A stretch of 64,000 bases of DNA from Platynereis dumerilii (GCA_026936325.1 JAPTHN010000233.1:248001-312000); one strand, 5' to 3'. Positions 35,530 to 48,900 are shown, numbered from the stretch's first letter. A program made the numbers and translations. Notes: generated by a model not told the origin, from the sequence alone.

Positions 35530-36132
35530 TACACTTTTGTCTCCACCTCCCCTCTCCAGTAGGCCCAATACCTTAAGTTCACCCTAATAGACAATCTCTG
35601 CCATAGTTATCAACAGACTGAGCTAGAGTGCTTTTATCAAAAATTTAGTTTACTGAAACATAACTTTGAATGTTGCATTGAAGGAAGTATTGCACAATTA
35701 TTACTTGGAGGCTTCATAATAGGAAGGTGAATAGTCAGGGGATTTACAAATGGACAGAGTTCTTTGCCATCAAACAAAAAAAGATCAGAAACCTAATATA
35801 ATTCAGTTTCAACCATATTAACAACATCACAAGCCTTCTCTGCTCCTCAGCGTTGTGTTGAATATCTTTCAGAAGAAATCTTCCAAGGTGTTTATCAATG
35901 ATTTATGTCAGGAGCTCATTCATAATTCAGATGCATGGCTACAAAGGTCATACTTGAAGCAAAATAATTATGCATACAAATAGAGGGTTATTTCTTAAGA
36001 CATTTTTTGCCAATTAATTCAAGCTTTTGTAACTTCTGAGCCCAAACATGTGGCACCCTCTGCTCGCTGAGAACTTGAAATGAAAAAAATGGTCAGTCTA
36101 CTCGCTTGGACCAATGATTGTTCTAACTGGTC

Positions 36133-36325
36133 TGTTTACTCCTTAGAACAACTGGTTTTATTCTGAGTTCGAGAAACTTATCTGGACGTTAGGATCGCAA
36201 AATGGTTATCAGTTATAAATAAAAGTCACAGCTTTGCAAAATAACCAATCAGAAAGAAGTACTCAAGAAAGAAGATGAAGCAAAAACTGAAGGTGTTGAA
36301 CTGTGCCTAACAACGAATATTTAAT
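36133..36325. mobile_element. Unit B-specific insertion of about 190 bp
   Basis: Unit A reads directly from TTATTGGTC to ATGTAAAATGGAACTTC (17655-17680). Unit B has about 190 bp of unrelated AT-rich sequence at that point. The ends and class are undetermined. A deletion from unit A is the alternative. Confidence 0.4.
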
Positions 36326-36662
36326 GGCACTACTTCCAGAAAATCTAATCTTAGGATATAAACATATTATGCCTCAAGAGCTTTGTCTCTTCTTTAGCAC
36401 CTACATCTCTACACATCTTTATTTCAAAGCTTTGTAATGAATATTTCACAAGCATCCCCTCCTGTCTCTTATCTCTAGTTGCACAAGGTGTTATCTATGA
36501 TGGATGCTAGACACTCATTCATAATTTAGACACACGGCTACAAAGGTCATACTAACAAGCTGAGTTATACTGCATGGCGTCTTAGTAATGAAAGCATCTG
36601 TCAAAAGACAATGTTTATGTTTTTGTTGCAAACTATAAAGCAAAGGAAACAAAATTGCTCAT

Positions 36663-36712
36663 TAATAATAATAATAATAATTTGGATTTATAAAGCGCTA
36701 ATTTCAGTAAAC
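36663..36712 (-). mobile_element. 50 bp retro-insertion (LINE/SINE 3' tail)
   Basis: Flanked by TGCTCAT at 36656-36662 and 36713-36719 and absent from unit A at 18010. On the minus strand it reads AGCGCTTTATAAATCC followed by (ATT)n, the same kind of end as the LINE relic at 150-540. It is an extremely 5'-truncated retrotransposition product. Confidence 0.65.
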
Positions 36713-37003
36713 TGCTCATCATTCTTTGGAACTGTGTTTTTCCCGAAAAATTAAAATTATGAAGTGAAAAAAGAAATATGTTGACTTGTTTTTCGGAGCT
36801 TTGCATTGCATATGATATGACAAATCTACTAGGTTTTGAAAGAAAACCAGCTTATTTCGTATTCGTTTGAGGTGATGCCCACATGAATATTTATAAAAAC
36901 AATGTAGCAGGCTGGTAGAGATGTATAGTCCTCCCTGTAACTCCGAAAAAAATATGTAAGAGCAGGCTTCGAACCTTTGTCTTCCTGATTGCTGCATGGG
37001 GAG

Positions 37004-37128
37004 CACCCATTATACTAACTGTATATTTTAGCCTGAGTTGGAAAGTTGATATAGGGGCACCTGGGGAGGCGCAGGTCCAATGTGGGGGGGAACGTGCCCC
37101 CCAATGCCCCCCCATATGGACGCCACTG
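37004..37128 (-). mobile_element. 125 bp GC-rich insertion with 7 bp target duplication
   Basis: TGGGGAG flanks it at 36997-37003 and 37129-37135, and unit A has the uninterrupted site near 18285. On the minus strand it starts CAGTGGCGTCCATATGGGGG and carries a GGGGGGAACGTGCCCCCC-type dyad. The CAGTGGCGT start resembles common hAT-like MITE ends in animals, but the opposite end is not a clear inverted repeat, so it may be a partial copy. Confidence 0.55.
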
Positions 37129-38389
37129 TGGGGAGGTCCGTTATCAATATAATAATATATTGTAAACCAGTAACCAACGTACCCCACATGTCTAATTACA
37201 TCACGAATGTTGTTTATAGAAATTGCCCACTTGCACGAACTATGAATAAATCAAGAGATGGGATTAATGTGTCCCCGGGCAAACGTTGACACTGCCAGAC
37301 CAGCTGGATCAAGGAGTGTTCGGAGATGCTGCAGCAAGTTGCCCCAGGTGATAATCCATACTGTTACATCATTGCTGCTTTGGTGCTTGCTTCGAGTTAT
37401 GCTTTCTGTGGACACATTATCTAAATGATAAGATCAACTATAAGTTGCCTGCGGTAGATGTTGTTCTAACTGTTTAGTGCAGGACAATAGAAAATGATGC
37501 AGATGTGAATGACATCACGATTGCAGATGTTAGAATATGAAGCAGCATTAAGGACAGCAGTGCAGAGTTGCTGCAATTAAGATTGAATTGCAAATACATT
37601 TGGTTTAGAGACAGCAGAACTCAAAATTATTATTTGAAAACAAGATACTCTCATGGAACAACCCCATTAAAAAGCCTTTGATTCAAGTACATGCGACTGA
37701 TCTGTGTGAACTTGACACAAATGTACTGTATGTATCTGAGATTATAGAGATTTGTGGATCATGTAATGTCAAATTTGCGTGACTCTTATACTCAAGAGCC
37801 ATTTCAGGTTTTTAATTAGTCAGTAACGATAGACTCCATGAGTAATCAAGAGAGTAAAGGAAGAATCAAGATAATTTAGTGTACCAGTTAACTGGAAGTA
37901 CTTTTTGACATCCTGTAAGCCACAGTAGTAATGTTACATTGACAGGGTCTTTCAAATATCAAGCGAAGTTCAAGCATTCCCAAGGGTCTGTATATATGTA
38001 AGCATATTTTTGGCCAATATTGCTTTTGATTCGCCGCTCTATTCAGATCATTCAGACACTGTGTGACTGCGCTTTAATCATCCTCTATTTCTTTGCTCTG
38101 TCCTCCTTCAGTACCAATAACCCTGCCTAATGCATAATACAGGACATAAAACCTCAATCAGCCAACCACCACGTGAAGGCTCGTTTTGTAAAGCAGGGAC
38201 CACGCCCTCAGTACTGTCAATACAGCATCAGCTTCAACTGGTTGGTTGTAAATCACAGGAAAATTCACTCACTCCAATAATATCAGCATCTGCATAATGG
38301 CTTTTTCTCGTAGATAATAAACCATCTGTCTTATGTTTATCCATTCATGGTTGACTTTCTGGAATTCAAGCAATCAGGGGCACCTCATG

Positions 38390-38715
38390 ACAATGTGTTA
38401 TTATAATGCCCATATCAGTGTAAGCTCCTGGTTGCAAATCTTTTGTGACACTTAGACAAGTTTTTTTTATTCAACTGGGAGAAATTATCTGGTATGTAGC
38501 CAGGCGGGTTGCCAGCCAGCCCAAGCGTCATTCAGCACCTCCAAGCAAGCTGATATGAACATTTTTTTTCCCAACCAGCTGCCTCAATTGCTTTCTCATT
38601 ACCTGTTGAAAGCCAAAAATTGACTCCCAGCTGAAAACTTTGCCAGCTGGGAAATTCCTAGCTGACAGTACTTAGCCAGCCAGCCGGGCACCTGTTTCAT
38701 AACTGATATAACATA
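38390..38715. mobile_element. Unit B-specific insertion of about 325 bp
   Basis: Absent between AAGCAATC and TATATTTTAGCCAATA of unit A (19420-19450). It contains several CCAGC(T/C) clusters (GGGTTGCCAGCCAGCCC, CCAGCTGGGAAATTCC, TAGCCAGCCAGCCGGG). Unclassified, with no reading frame of note. Confidence 0.45.
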
Positions 38716-39116
38716 TGATATATATGTATTTCACCCAATAGTAATAATGACATAATATTTACATAATTATGGTTACTAGCCTATTGCACCAGCTGAAGTT
38801 ATTGAGTATAATGACTATTAATGAGGTCACCCATGATTGAATACTCAAAGATAGATGAATGACTGGAAGTTGAAAAATCACTGCCTGAATGATGAATGAA
38901 TGACAAAAACTAAGTAAGAAGGACCTTCATCAAAGGTCAGTGACACCAACAGACTGATGAATGACCCCTCCAAGTGACTCTGCCCTAAGTGACCTTACTC
39001 TGACCTCTGTTCCCAGATGTCAACTTATCAACCCAGTCTGATGGAAGCATCTGATGGCCAGGATGTGGGCTGCATACTCGGAAATGGTGCTTGGAGTAGA
39101 GTAGACATATATAGTA

Positions 39117-39942
39117 CTAGACATACCCATTGAGGGACATTTTTAGGGGGAATGGAGCGCCCCCCCCTCCTGACCCCCCCCCCCAATATGTGAAAATGAA
39201 GAGGTAGATTCCAGTGTCAGCTGCTTTCCATGCCTGCACCCTGGCTGACCTAGTTGTACTCATCGTATCTTCGCCATCTTACCCTCATTCCTCATTTTAA
39301 AGGTCTTTCCAAGGCCTAAACGTATCAAGATGTCTCAACTATTATCTAAGCTCCTACTCGCTATCTCTGAAGTCTAATCTGCATAGCAGCATCCAATCAC
39401 CAATGCATTTTCCACTTTGACCAGGTTCATCTTCAAGCACAATGTCACAGCAGAGGACTCAGTGCAGACGCCTGCTGTGTAGGATTTGGCAATGTGCCAA
39501 AATATCACTTACTCTTTTTCATCACCAATATACTTCTATTTTCCCTGCTCACATATTTCTCTACCATTTCAATCAAAGCACATGCTTTCAGACAAACTGC
39601 AGCTTTTTATCATTGCCCAGTCAATCTTTCTAGTGCCATCACTGGGTGGATGTGTGGGGATGTTTTTGGCGGGAAAATGGAGCAGTGGCGCCAGTCCCTG
39701 GCGATGTGATAAGCGGAACTACTGAGCAGATTCATGCGCCCCTGGTGGCAGAGGACAGTTGCCGTAGAAAAACGTAAATAAGACAGCAGTGGAACTGTTT
39801 TCTGGTGTTATCAGAAGGACAGGATAGATCAATAAGGATAGGTGGACAGTTTAGGTGAGTGGCATTGCTGGGAGAGGAGTTTTTAGCTGTTGCAGGTGTG
39901 AGGATGGCACCCATGATTTTTGCATCTTATACCCGGCAGGGA
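39117..39942. mobile_element. Unit B-specific insertion of about 826 bp
   Basis: Unit A reads GACATACGTAGTATACAATT straight through (19811-19830). In B the sequence is split after AGTA (39113-39116) and resumes at TACACTAAAAGTGG (39943). It begins with C-rich runs (39152-39182) and holds CAGTGGCGCCAGTCCCTGGC (39684-39703) and short overlapping plus frames of 60-80 codons without a recognisable domain. The class is unknown. TA at both edges may be a target duplication. Confidence 0.5.
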
Positions 39943-40299
39943 TACACTAAAAGTGGCCAATGAATAATAAGATAGAAAGGGGTATATTATATCTTTAATT
40001 AATCAAAAGTGCCTCAGGTATTCCAGCATAACATTATAATTCAAATATCTGTTACTTTTAAAGAAATTCTTATAAGCTTCAAGATATGGTGTTTAACTTA
40101 AGGGAATTTTAGAATCTTTGTTCTCATTTACCAGTACGATCACTCACAAAGTGAAATTTTCAGTCAAATGGTCATTTCTATTCCTTAAATAATGAAGGTG
40201 GTGTAAGCAATGTTCATACAAGTTCAGTTGACTTTTGCAGCGATCCATTACATTGAGTAATGTGGTGTCACTTTGGTTTCCGTTTTCTGGCCAAACAAA

Positions 40300-40925
40300 A
40301 CAGTCCCAATGGAACAATACAAATTAACAATTTAAAGGGAAAACTCCCAACAGAAAAAAACACAGCAACCAAACATGGCAATCACAATAGAAAACTCCAA
40401 ACTTGAAAACACCAAATTATTGGAAAGGACAATGCAACATTACAATTCCAACAACAGAACAATCTCAAACTGCACAATCTGACCTTAATCCGAATCCAAC
40501 ATATTAATTATCCCTAAATTACAATCTCTACAGACTGATCCCAATTTACAAATCCATCCAAAAGCAAATATTTCAACGTGACAACAAAAACAGCAGTCCG
40601 ACATAACAATCCCACCAGAACAATTTTAATATGGGAGTCCCATCGTAACAACCACAGCAGAACATAATCCAGCAAAACAACTCCAGCATAACAACACTAA
40701 CAGAACAACCCCAACAGTACACTCCCCAACTGAACACACATAACAGGACAATCAGAACAGAACAATAGCAACACAACAGTGGCTAACATAGTCTCAGCAG
40801 AATGATTATAATGCAACAATGCCAACACAGCAATTTGAACAGAACAATCCCAGTACAACAACTTGAACTGAACAATCCGAATAACTCTAACAGAACATTC
40901 ACAACAGACACATTATACAGCTCAA
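40300..40925 (+). repeat. AACA-rich, G-poor degenerate minisatellite (unit B)
   Basis: Counterpart of 20220-20810, with the same CAACAGAACAATCC-like units and numerous small length changes between the copies. The minus frames over it are compositional. Confidence 0.75.
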
Positions 40926-40927
40926 CA

Positions 40928-41205
40928 ATACTACAGTGACAGCTGTGTTCCTGACTTCGGCTCATGTGGGCTTTCACTCGCTATTTCTGGCAGGTGACCT
41001 GTTAACAGTGTAATTACAATGGTCTGGAACCATGGCAATGGGATTAGGCGGAAAATGGACTGACAATTACTGCTCCACCATTGGAAAGAGTGACTTGGAG
41101 CACAAAATGTGGTTAAGGAAAACTGTAGGTCATCTGGAAAGCTAGCTCCTTGCTGCTGTTTTGCCAAGCAACAGGTGTCGAAATAAGTTTTTTTGTGGCA
41201 CTGGT
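40928..41205. other. Best-conserved segment between units A and B (unit B copy)
   Basis: Paralogue of 20811-21090. The first 180 bp are nearly identical, including GACAGCTGTGTTCCTGACTT and AATGGTCTGGAACCATGGCA, and the final third diverges more. See the unit A entry for why it is not called coding. Confidence 0.5.
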
Positions 41206-42834
41206 CATTTTGTGTCGTTATTAACTTCAAAGTGTGCAGAATTTGGATGCATTAGTAAACATGAATATGAATTCTTCAAAAGTCAAAATTTGCTGAATGT
41301 CAAATAAATTTAACTAACTCATTAAAATCTGGACACATCTAAGTCAATCTATGATAAATGAAACCTTTATATTGCTTGGTAAAAACTACTCCATATGAAC
41401 TATACAGCTCTGCATAAACCTTTCTCTATTCATTGTTTCTTTTTTATTAGCAATACTTGGAGAAATGTTTACTGTAAATCTAACTTTTTGGAATAGGCTA
41501 ATCCAAACATTTTTGATAGATAATTCAATATGCTAACTTGGTTGTGAGAGATAGTTTCAGAAATAAAACTCAACTAATCACAAAATGTCATTTCTTCATA
41601 TTCAGGTTGTATCTTTAATGTCATTTATCTTGAGATAAATGTCAACGATTGTTCGCTTGACCAGAAGCCCGATGTGCATATTGCTTTATAATGTCATGAA
41701 AGAAAAAAATGTAATGTAAGTAAGTTTGGCCAATCCCAGCTGGTATTGATACTCACAATTTCATAAAGAATACAACTTAATATTACAGTACTGGAGAGAT
41801 CAGACATATATAAGATAAGTCTTTTCTTCCAATATGAAATATGCCTAATTAACAATTAGGGTAGTTCCAAGCTTGTATTTGCACTTGTTTCAACGTCAAT
41901 ATTACACGCTCTTGCATTAATGTCTATGACTGGCCAGTAATAGACCTGTTTGATGGAGTTAAATTTCAAATTTGCATATCCAAAAGATGCAGTCAATCTT
42001 TTTTATTTGCTGTGATATATTCATTCCTGTAAGACCTTAACTGCAACTGGTAGAAAATGATTTACAGGCGATTTCATTACCATGCGATTCTTGTCATTCA
42101 CACTTGGCTGTGAGGAATCAATGCTAAATTAGTACTCACTACGTTTGATAAATCAAATGTGTGACGTTCTGTTGTTCCTAAACCAATCAGATTAACTAAA
42201 AATGTCATGTATTCAGTATTTCTAGAACCTAAGAATCGCGTACTAATGAAATTACCTGTAATTGAAGAAAAATTAGGACACAATCATTTAGATGAACATA
42301 CAAACATGTGTAGGTAGGCCCATACCAAAGGGTGGTTTGGCGGACATAAATAGACAGACATCAGCCTGTCATTAACATTAATTGTAGAGCAAGAAATAAA
42401 CAGCAAAGTGCAGGATTCCTTCAAATGTTGTGTCAATTCATAGAGTGTGGAGGAACAACAGTTACTATGAGCAAGCATTGAATCAACAGAGATGAAACAA
42501 TATGGATTTTTACCTGGGGCAACTTGCCACATCATCTCCAAACAAGCCTTGATCCAGCTGGTGTGATAGTGTCAACGTTTGCCTGGAGACACATCAATCT
42601 CATCTCTTAATTTACTCATGGTTCATGCATGTAAGTCGACTATTGCACTGTTGCTTTGAATGCAGAAGTTTATATTTACATGTAGCAGCGATCTTCATTT
42701 TTATATCAGTAGCAAAGAAACAGAATAAATAAATATACGTTTTATTTATGTTTTCTATCAAATTATCGGTCTCTTCTACTTCATAAAAATCAGCACCCAG
42801 AACTAGGTTTATCTTTCTATCTATTTTTCTGTCC

Positions 42835-42836
<2 letters not shown>

Positions 42837-42868
<32 letters not shown>
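42837..42868 (+). repeat. (ATCT)n microsatellite
   Basis: About eight ATCT units, preceded by degenerate ones from 42811. It is specific to unit B: the unit A counterpart near 22330 has none. Confidence 0.95.
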
Positions 42869-43330
42869 TTATTTTCGTTTCTAGAAGAAACATTTCTATT
42901 TGTGGATGTACCTGCTGTCCCTGACCAAGCAACATATTATGGTTTTTGTTATGAATGAACAATTTTTTACCAGATGTTTTATTCACTGTCGATGCTTTTG
43001 TCCACAATTTACAAATGACAACAATGGCTACAATAGCACATCTGTTTTATCGTAAATCTTATTAATGTTTGACCAGATCAATTTAATTACATGTCACAGA
43101 GCAGATTAGGGTTTGCATGTGCCAAAATGTCATTGCCAATGCTATTGTTGGAGCTTGACGAGTATTTGTACTGGGATTAATGTTCTGCCAGGTAGAGTAT
43201 AATACAGCACTCAACAAATCTATATAGGTTAGAGCTAACACAATCAAACAGTACAAGGATGGAGACATTTTATCTCGGTCATGTCTAAATGCTGGATTCA
43301 TAAAATAGACCGTTTATAAAATATACCTGC

Positions 43331-44029
43331 ATGACCCTAAGTTTGACGCCATTGAAGAAAAATCACAAAGAAATATTTGTGCCGTTCAAAAATTACAGGG
43401 TGGAAGTAACAGACTCATAGATAAGGCTTTCATGATGTTTCATCTTATTACAGTTGACCAAAGAAGTGCATACAGAAAGGCACTGGGGTATCTCTTGTGA
43501 GGTCATATCCATATCCCTGTCTATGCAATTCCGTTTGACTCGTTTGCAGTTTGTGAGGTTATATCCTATATACATGTACTTGCAATGCCAGCAGGGAAAG
43601 CCATTTGATGTGTCATACCTCCCGTCAATGAGGTCAAAAGATACTGAATGGCAAATGGACACTTAATTTCAAGATATTTGATAGGGTATGTTTTGAGGTC
43701 ATTGATGGCCACCAAAAGCTTTTCTGTAAGCACTCGATTTTCATCTACTATAAATTAAACTATCACGGTCATTGTGATATAACAGCTGAATCAGCTCACC
43801 CATAAAAATAAATGTCAAGGCCAGTTATCAGAGACAAAAATTAATTAAATCCATCCCGCCTTTTAGGGGCATATCTTGACATTTCCTGGGGTGGGGGGCA
43901 CAACATTTGGTGACTAATGACTACATGTCGATCCGCAGCGTTTCCTATCTCTTTCATGGATGTTAATGTTTGGCCAGCACGACGGGGCCATGACCCAATG
44001 CCCCTCCCCTGAATATGCCACTGCTTAAT
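43331..44029. other. Junction between direct (A/B) and inverted (C-E) copies
   Basis: No gene recognised. 43850-44025 holds a GC-rich stretch that reads CAGTGGCATATTCAGGGGAG on the minus strand from 44023, resembling the CAGTGGCGT-started elements at 1262 and 37128. Reading frames of 70-90 codons on both strands over 43390-43670 overlap each other and lack recognisable domains. Confidence 0.35.
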
Positions 44030-47000
44030 TAGTCTTCTAAATTCATTCATGGCTGACCTCTTGGGACTTCAATAACAGTGTCATGATTTACTTTTCCCAG
44101 AAACATGTATGATAAAATAACACCATCAGCCAATCCTATTGGTGTAAGCATGAAACAACACTGTAAGGAAACCCTATGGCTCATAGGATGATATTAGGGT
44201 TTGTATCATGAGATAATAAATCACTCTTCTACCTAATAACATTGCTTATACTTAATTAATTTCTGGCTAACCTCAAGAAACCCACACTGCGCATTGATTC
44301 ACCTCACACACCCATATGACGACATAACATTGTCAGAGAGTAATATTTGGCTTAATATTCTGAAGTCATAATTCTCTCACGAATCCACCATTGCTTATTC
44401 ATTAATGACTGACCTCTGAGAACTCTGCCAGTGCGGACTGTCAGGATTTATATGTGACATAAAACAGCTATTTCGGGAGAATGTTGACCATGTACACTGT
44501 GCTGTGTGATTCACAAGAAGTTGTAGACCTGTCAGACAAGGTGTGGTAGCCAAAAGGAGGAGAAAACAGCTATGTGATTCAAATATGCTGTCCAAAATAG
44601 GTCCAAAATGTTGTTGCTTGTGTGTTTTTATTGTGTTTCAATCCAACGTGAAATAAACATTCTCTTACTTTCCAGTCACTCAGCCAACAATGAAATCAAA
44701 CCCAGCAGTTTGGAGGTCTACAGCATTACCAACTGGGCTAAAACCATCTCTCTGTACAGTTTGTGATGGATGTAAATTCTGTTTACAAATAAAATTAAAT
44801 TGAATTGATATATCATCAATGAGACATGGTCTGAAAAACTTAATTATCTTTTTCTGGGGGTTCTGCATAACAACAGCAGTATAATCTTGTTATATTTCAT
44901 AACCTGATAAGTTCAATATGCTTCATTTACATCCTTAACAAATCAAAGTGAAAGAGAAACTATGCTGAAAACTTTCACTGTGAAATTGCTTATCAAAATT
45001 ATACTCACTTGGCCACATTTCCATACTTTAAAAACATGCTTTCCATTAATCAGTTGCTATATCCCAAGGCTACAAGTCCTATCTATTCATGATTACTTAT
45101 TGAATTTAACTCACTAATTATCTCCAACTGGAAAATTTTAGATTTTTGAAAAACTGGGCAAATTATTAATGGATCTTAAGGGAGCAACCACTAGATTTTC
45201 GTTGGAGGGGTAGAAGCCTTGAATTTCAAGCTATACAAGAATTATTTATTTTGTGGTAATAGCCTTATTAATTTTCAGAGCGCACAGAATCTCAGAATTA
45301 TTTAGTCACTTCGATTTCATACTGCTTTTAAACAATTAATTTATGGCACTTTTTAAAAATGTTCTTGTTATAAGTTAGACACCGATTTGGAGGGTTCTAA
45401 CTAATTAGCAATCAGCCTACCAAGTGCATAAACTTCGAAAATATAAAGCCCCAATCAATCATCAATCCTTCATCCGTGGTTGTTTCACATTAATTAATTT
45501 CAACCTTCAGAAAGTTTGGCCAGTGCATGACTGGCATCAGTTATACGAACCACTTCCCAGATCATTTAGGACGTTTTGGTAAATGGCATTTACTCATTCA
45601 GTTATCCCTTTAATTCCCAAGTTTTTTTTAAAGTGGACCATTTCTGGATTGTTCCATTCCACGCAACCTTCATATCTCACTCAACCTCCTGAAGCAAACT
45701 CCAATTTTTATAAATTCATTATTAAGATTCATTTCCCCTGTAACCAATGACAAAAGAGAAGATGTCATTTAAGCCAGATTTAATAATTCATTGGCCAAAT
45801 TTTGTTTTAAACAGGGCCTGAGTGACTGAAGCTCAACCCATTCATTAAATACCTTGACAGATTAGTTGAATGGCCCTTGGCGATGTGTCAACTTTAATAT
45901 TAATTAGAAGGGAAGTGTCAAGAGCAGAAATGTTTTTCTTTTGATTATTTGTATTAAAGGATGAGCTGTGAATTTATAAAAACTGACACAAACAAGTCAC
46001 TTTCTATCAACATCATCTCCTAAACTGTACCATATAGAAAGTATGATTTGATTTCCATGCAAAGCGAAAGTATAGGAGAGCATCAACATTATTTACCAAA
46101 AACTTTTCGGAGCTAAAATATATCAGGTAGCACAGAATGTTGCTGCTAGCTTAATACAAATTGAATGGCTTTGTGTTTGCTTCATCATTTCTCTAGCATT
46201 CAATAACTTCCGGTGGACACATTATATGGGGGCGTCCAACCAGATTATAGGGTTTCGTAACAGATATTTTCTATGGAGGAGTATTCAGTATGAAAAAAAA
46301 ACATTCTGTATGCTATATGAAGATTTATTCATAATAAGATAGATACCCATTAAGGCCACATCGGAGGCAGCCTACAGTACAAATAAAACAATTCCTAAAT
46401 TTATACCCATGAAGATCCTTGCAGATGCTTGCCCTTAAACAGTCTCCATGCCATCACTTCCCTGCTCACTCCATGAGAAAATCATTCTAAATTAACAAAA
46501 ATATAGAAAATTAACTAAAACCTCAACTGTGTTTCAGTTAATTTTCTATATGCTAATTGCTGTGTTCAAGTCAAAAGCAATTTTTATGAAAAGTGATGAT
46601 TTATCTATGAAAATTAATTGTTACAACTCTACTGACATGTGAGTGGAAGGCAGGGCTGGATAGTGCAAAGGAATATAAGTGAATGGAAGTGCTGGGCTGT
46701 GCAAATGCAAGCATCTTCTTGGAACATTTATTGGGTTGTGCTGTAGGTGTGCCTTACATCTTGACAGCATAGAATATGTACATAGTTCCTTGACAAATAT
46801 GTAACTGCAATGCATAATACAGTGAAATGAGACAGCACACTGTCTGGCAACTTGTCACACAAAGGAAATAACTGTCAAAGGACATTTGTTTGTTATTATA
46901 TGGATGCAATGGAACATTCTGTCAGGGAAGGACCGATTAAACCGTTACTATGATACATGGTCTAAATTAAAACAAGTCAATAATCTTTTTCTTGGGATCT

Positions 47001-47030
47001 GCACAATAACAGCATTAAAATCCCATTATA
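44030..47030 (-). repeat. Inverted partial copy C
   Basis: Contains, on the opposite strand to A/B: M4 (44900-45400, inverted relative to 16380-16700 and 34500-34850), then M3 (45560-45800) and M7 (46800-46910, CACTGTCTGGCAACTTGTCA and AAGGAAATAACTGTCAAAGG). 44030-44900 is paralogous to 49200-49870, and 45400-47000 to 48000-48800, showing tandem duplication within the inverted half. Confidence 0.65.
44685..44760 (-). mobile_element. tRNA-derived SINE head, old copy 1
   Basis: On the minus strand TAGCCCAGTTGGTAATG (44724-44740, A box) and GGGTTTGATTTC (44692-44703, B box) have tRNA spacing. The paralogue at 49787-49842 has the same layout, so the insertion predates the C/D duplication. The remainder of the SINE cannot be delimited. 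Confidence 0.55.
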
Positions 47031-47039
47031 TGTCATTAG

Positions 47040-48900
47040 CTGATCAGTCAAATATGACTCATTTACATCCTTAATAAATTATAGTGAATGAGAAACTATG
47101 CTGAGAACTTACACTGTGTTATTGCTTGTCAAAATGATATTCCCTCAGCTACTTTTAAAACGTCCTTTACATTAATGAGTTCCTGTATCCCAAGGCTATC
47201 AGTCTTATCTTTTCATGAATATTTATTAAATTTAAATCACTAATTCTTTCCAACTGGAAAATTATAGATTTTAGAAAAACTGTGTCGATTGTTTTTGAAT
47301 CTTAAGGAGCAACCATTCAATATTAATGGGAGGGGGAGAAGCTTGGAGTTTCCAGCTATATGGGAAATTATTTATTTCTTGGTAATGGCTTTATTTATTT
47401 TCAGTCAGAGTGTACAAAATCTCAAGATTATTTATTAATTTCAATTTCCATACTGCTGTGAAACAATTTATTTATTGCACTTTTTATAGATATCCTTGTT
47501 ATAATAACCAGCATGTCCGAAAACCCCCAATATTTCAAAGATTCTGAGGTTCATACTAGACTGAATGGCTTGTATGAAGAAAGGCTAAGACATTCTTATG
47601 CATTATTCAGAATTTAGTTATGTAGAATTCCTTTGCCAAACACTGCCATAGCAAACAGCTGCCCATTTGTATGCTGAATTATTGTGCCTCAGGAATAACC
47701 TAGGTAGCTGTGTGTCTGAATTATGAATGAGCGTCTTGCATCCATCACAGATAACGCCTTGTGCAGTAGGAGACAGTGATAAGAGGCAGGAGAGTATTCT
47801 TGTGAAATATTTAGCTTGTAGTTGTTGAGTGAGGATGTGTAACAATTGGGTTCAAATACGAACAAGTATTTGTTTGTTGCGTGGCTTTTTGAAATACAGG
47901 ATTTTCACCTGGGGCAACTTGCTACACAAGTTTGTATTTAGTTCAAATTCAATTTACAAATTAATGTATATGAAGCATTGTTGAGCTTTCCCCTTACCGC
48001 TGTGTCCCCTTCTCACCGAATTAGTAACCAGCCTACCAAGTGCATAAATACCAAAAACACAAAGGCCCAATCATGCATCAATCCTGCATCCATGGAACTT
48101 GTTTCACACTGATTTCAACCTTCAGCAATTTTAGCCATTGATTGGCAACACTTCTACCAAACATTCCCCGGGCTATTTCAGACCATTTGTAAATGGTATT
48201 TCCTCATTCATTTTCCCTTTAATGCACAAGTTTGTTCAAAGTGAACCATTTCTAGCTTAATGGAGGACATTAAATATTGTTCCGTTCCATGCGACCTTCA
48301 TATTTCACTCAACCTCCTGAAGCATACTCCAATTTTTATCAATTCATTTTTAAGATTCATTCCCCTGTAACCAATGACAAATGAGTAGATGTCATTTGAG
48401 CCACATTTAATAATGCATTGGCCAGATTTAAAAAAAAATGAATGGAAGTGCATGGAAGTGTTGGGGTGTGCAAGTGTTGGCATCTACTATAGGAACATTT
48501 ATTGATTGCTCTACAGGTTTGCCTTACTTTTTGACAAAGCAGCATCTGTATAGCCTGTAACCATATAATAAATATGTAGCAGCAATGCATAACACAATGA
48601 AATGGGATAGCACGCTGTCTGGCAACTTTTCATGCGAAGGAAATAACTGTCAAAGGGAATAGGGGACATTTGTTTCTTATAGACATTTGTCTTGCTTGTC
48701 ATATGGCTGCAATGGAAAATTCTATCAGGCCGAAAACCAAATATAATAATTACTATAATGGTGTGTGTTCTAGACTTGTGGTCATGGAATGACTATCAAA
48801 TATTTGAAATGCTTGAAAGAAAGTATATAATGTCATGCCTCCTGGCCATTCATGTGCCAGCTATAAATTTGTGAAAAAATAGCTAGAGCACAATGACTTA
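47040..48900 (-). repeat. Inverted partial copy E
   Basis: M4 (47040-47520), M1 (47640-47810), then an M5 fragment (TTTTCACCTGGGGCAACTTG, 47891), M3 (48150-48430) and M7 (48570-48700). It is tandem to C and D. Short plus and minus frames here are not shared by the sister copies. 48901-49139 holds nothing recognisable. Confidence 0.65.

Larger units (their letters stand above)
33380..43330 (+). repeat. Duplication unit B
   Basis: Direct paralogue of unit A, without the 8.95 kb insertion but lengthened by its own insertions at 35157, about 36140, 36663, 37004, about 38390 and 39117. Modules run in the same order: M6 (33590-33760), M1 (34250), M4 (34500-34850), two more M1 copies, the M5 inverted pair, M2, the AACA tract and the conserved segment. 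No gene-length reading frame is conserved with A. Confidence 0.8.
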
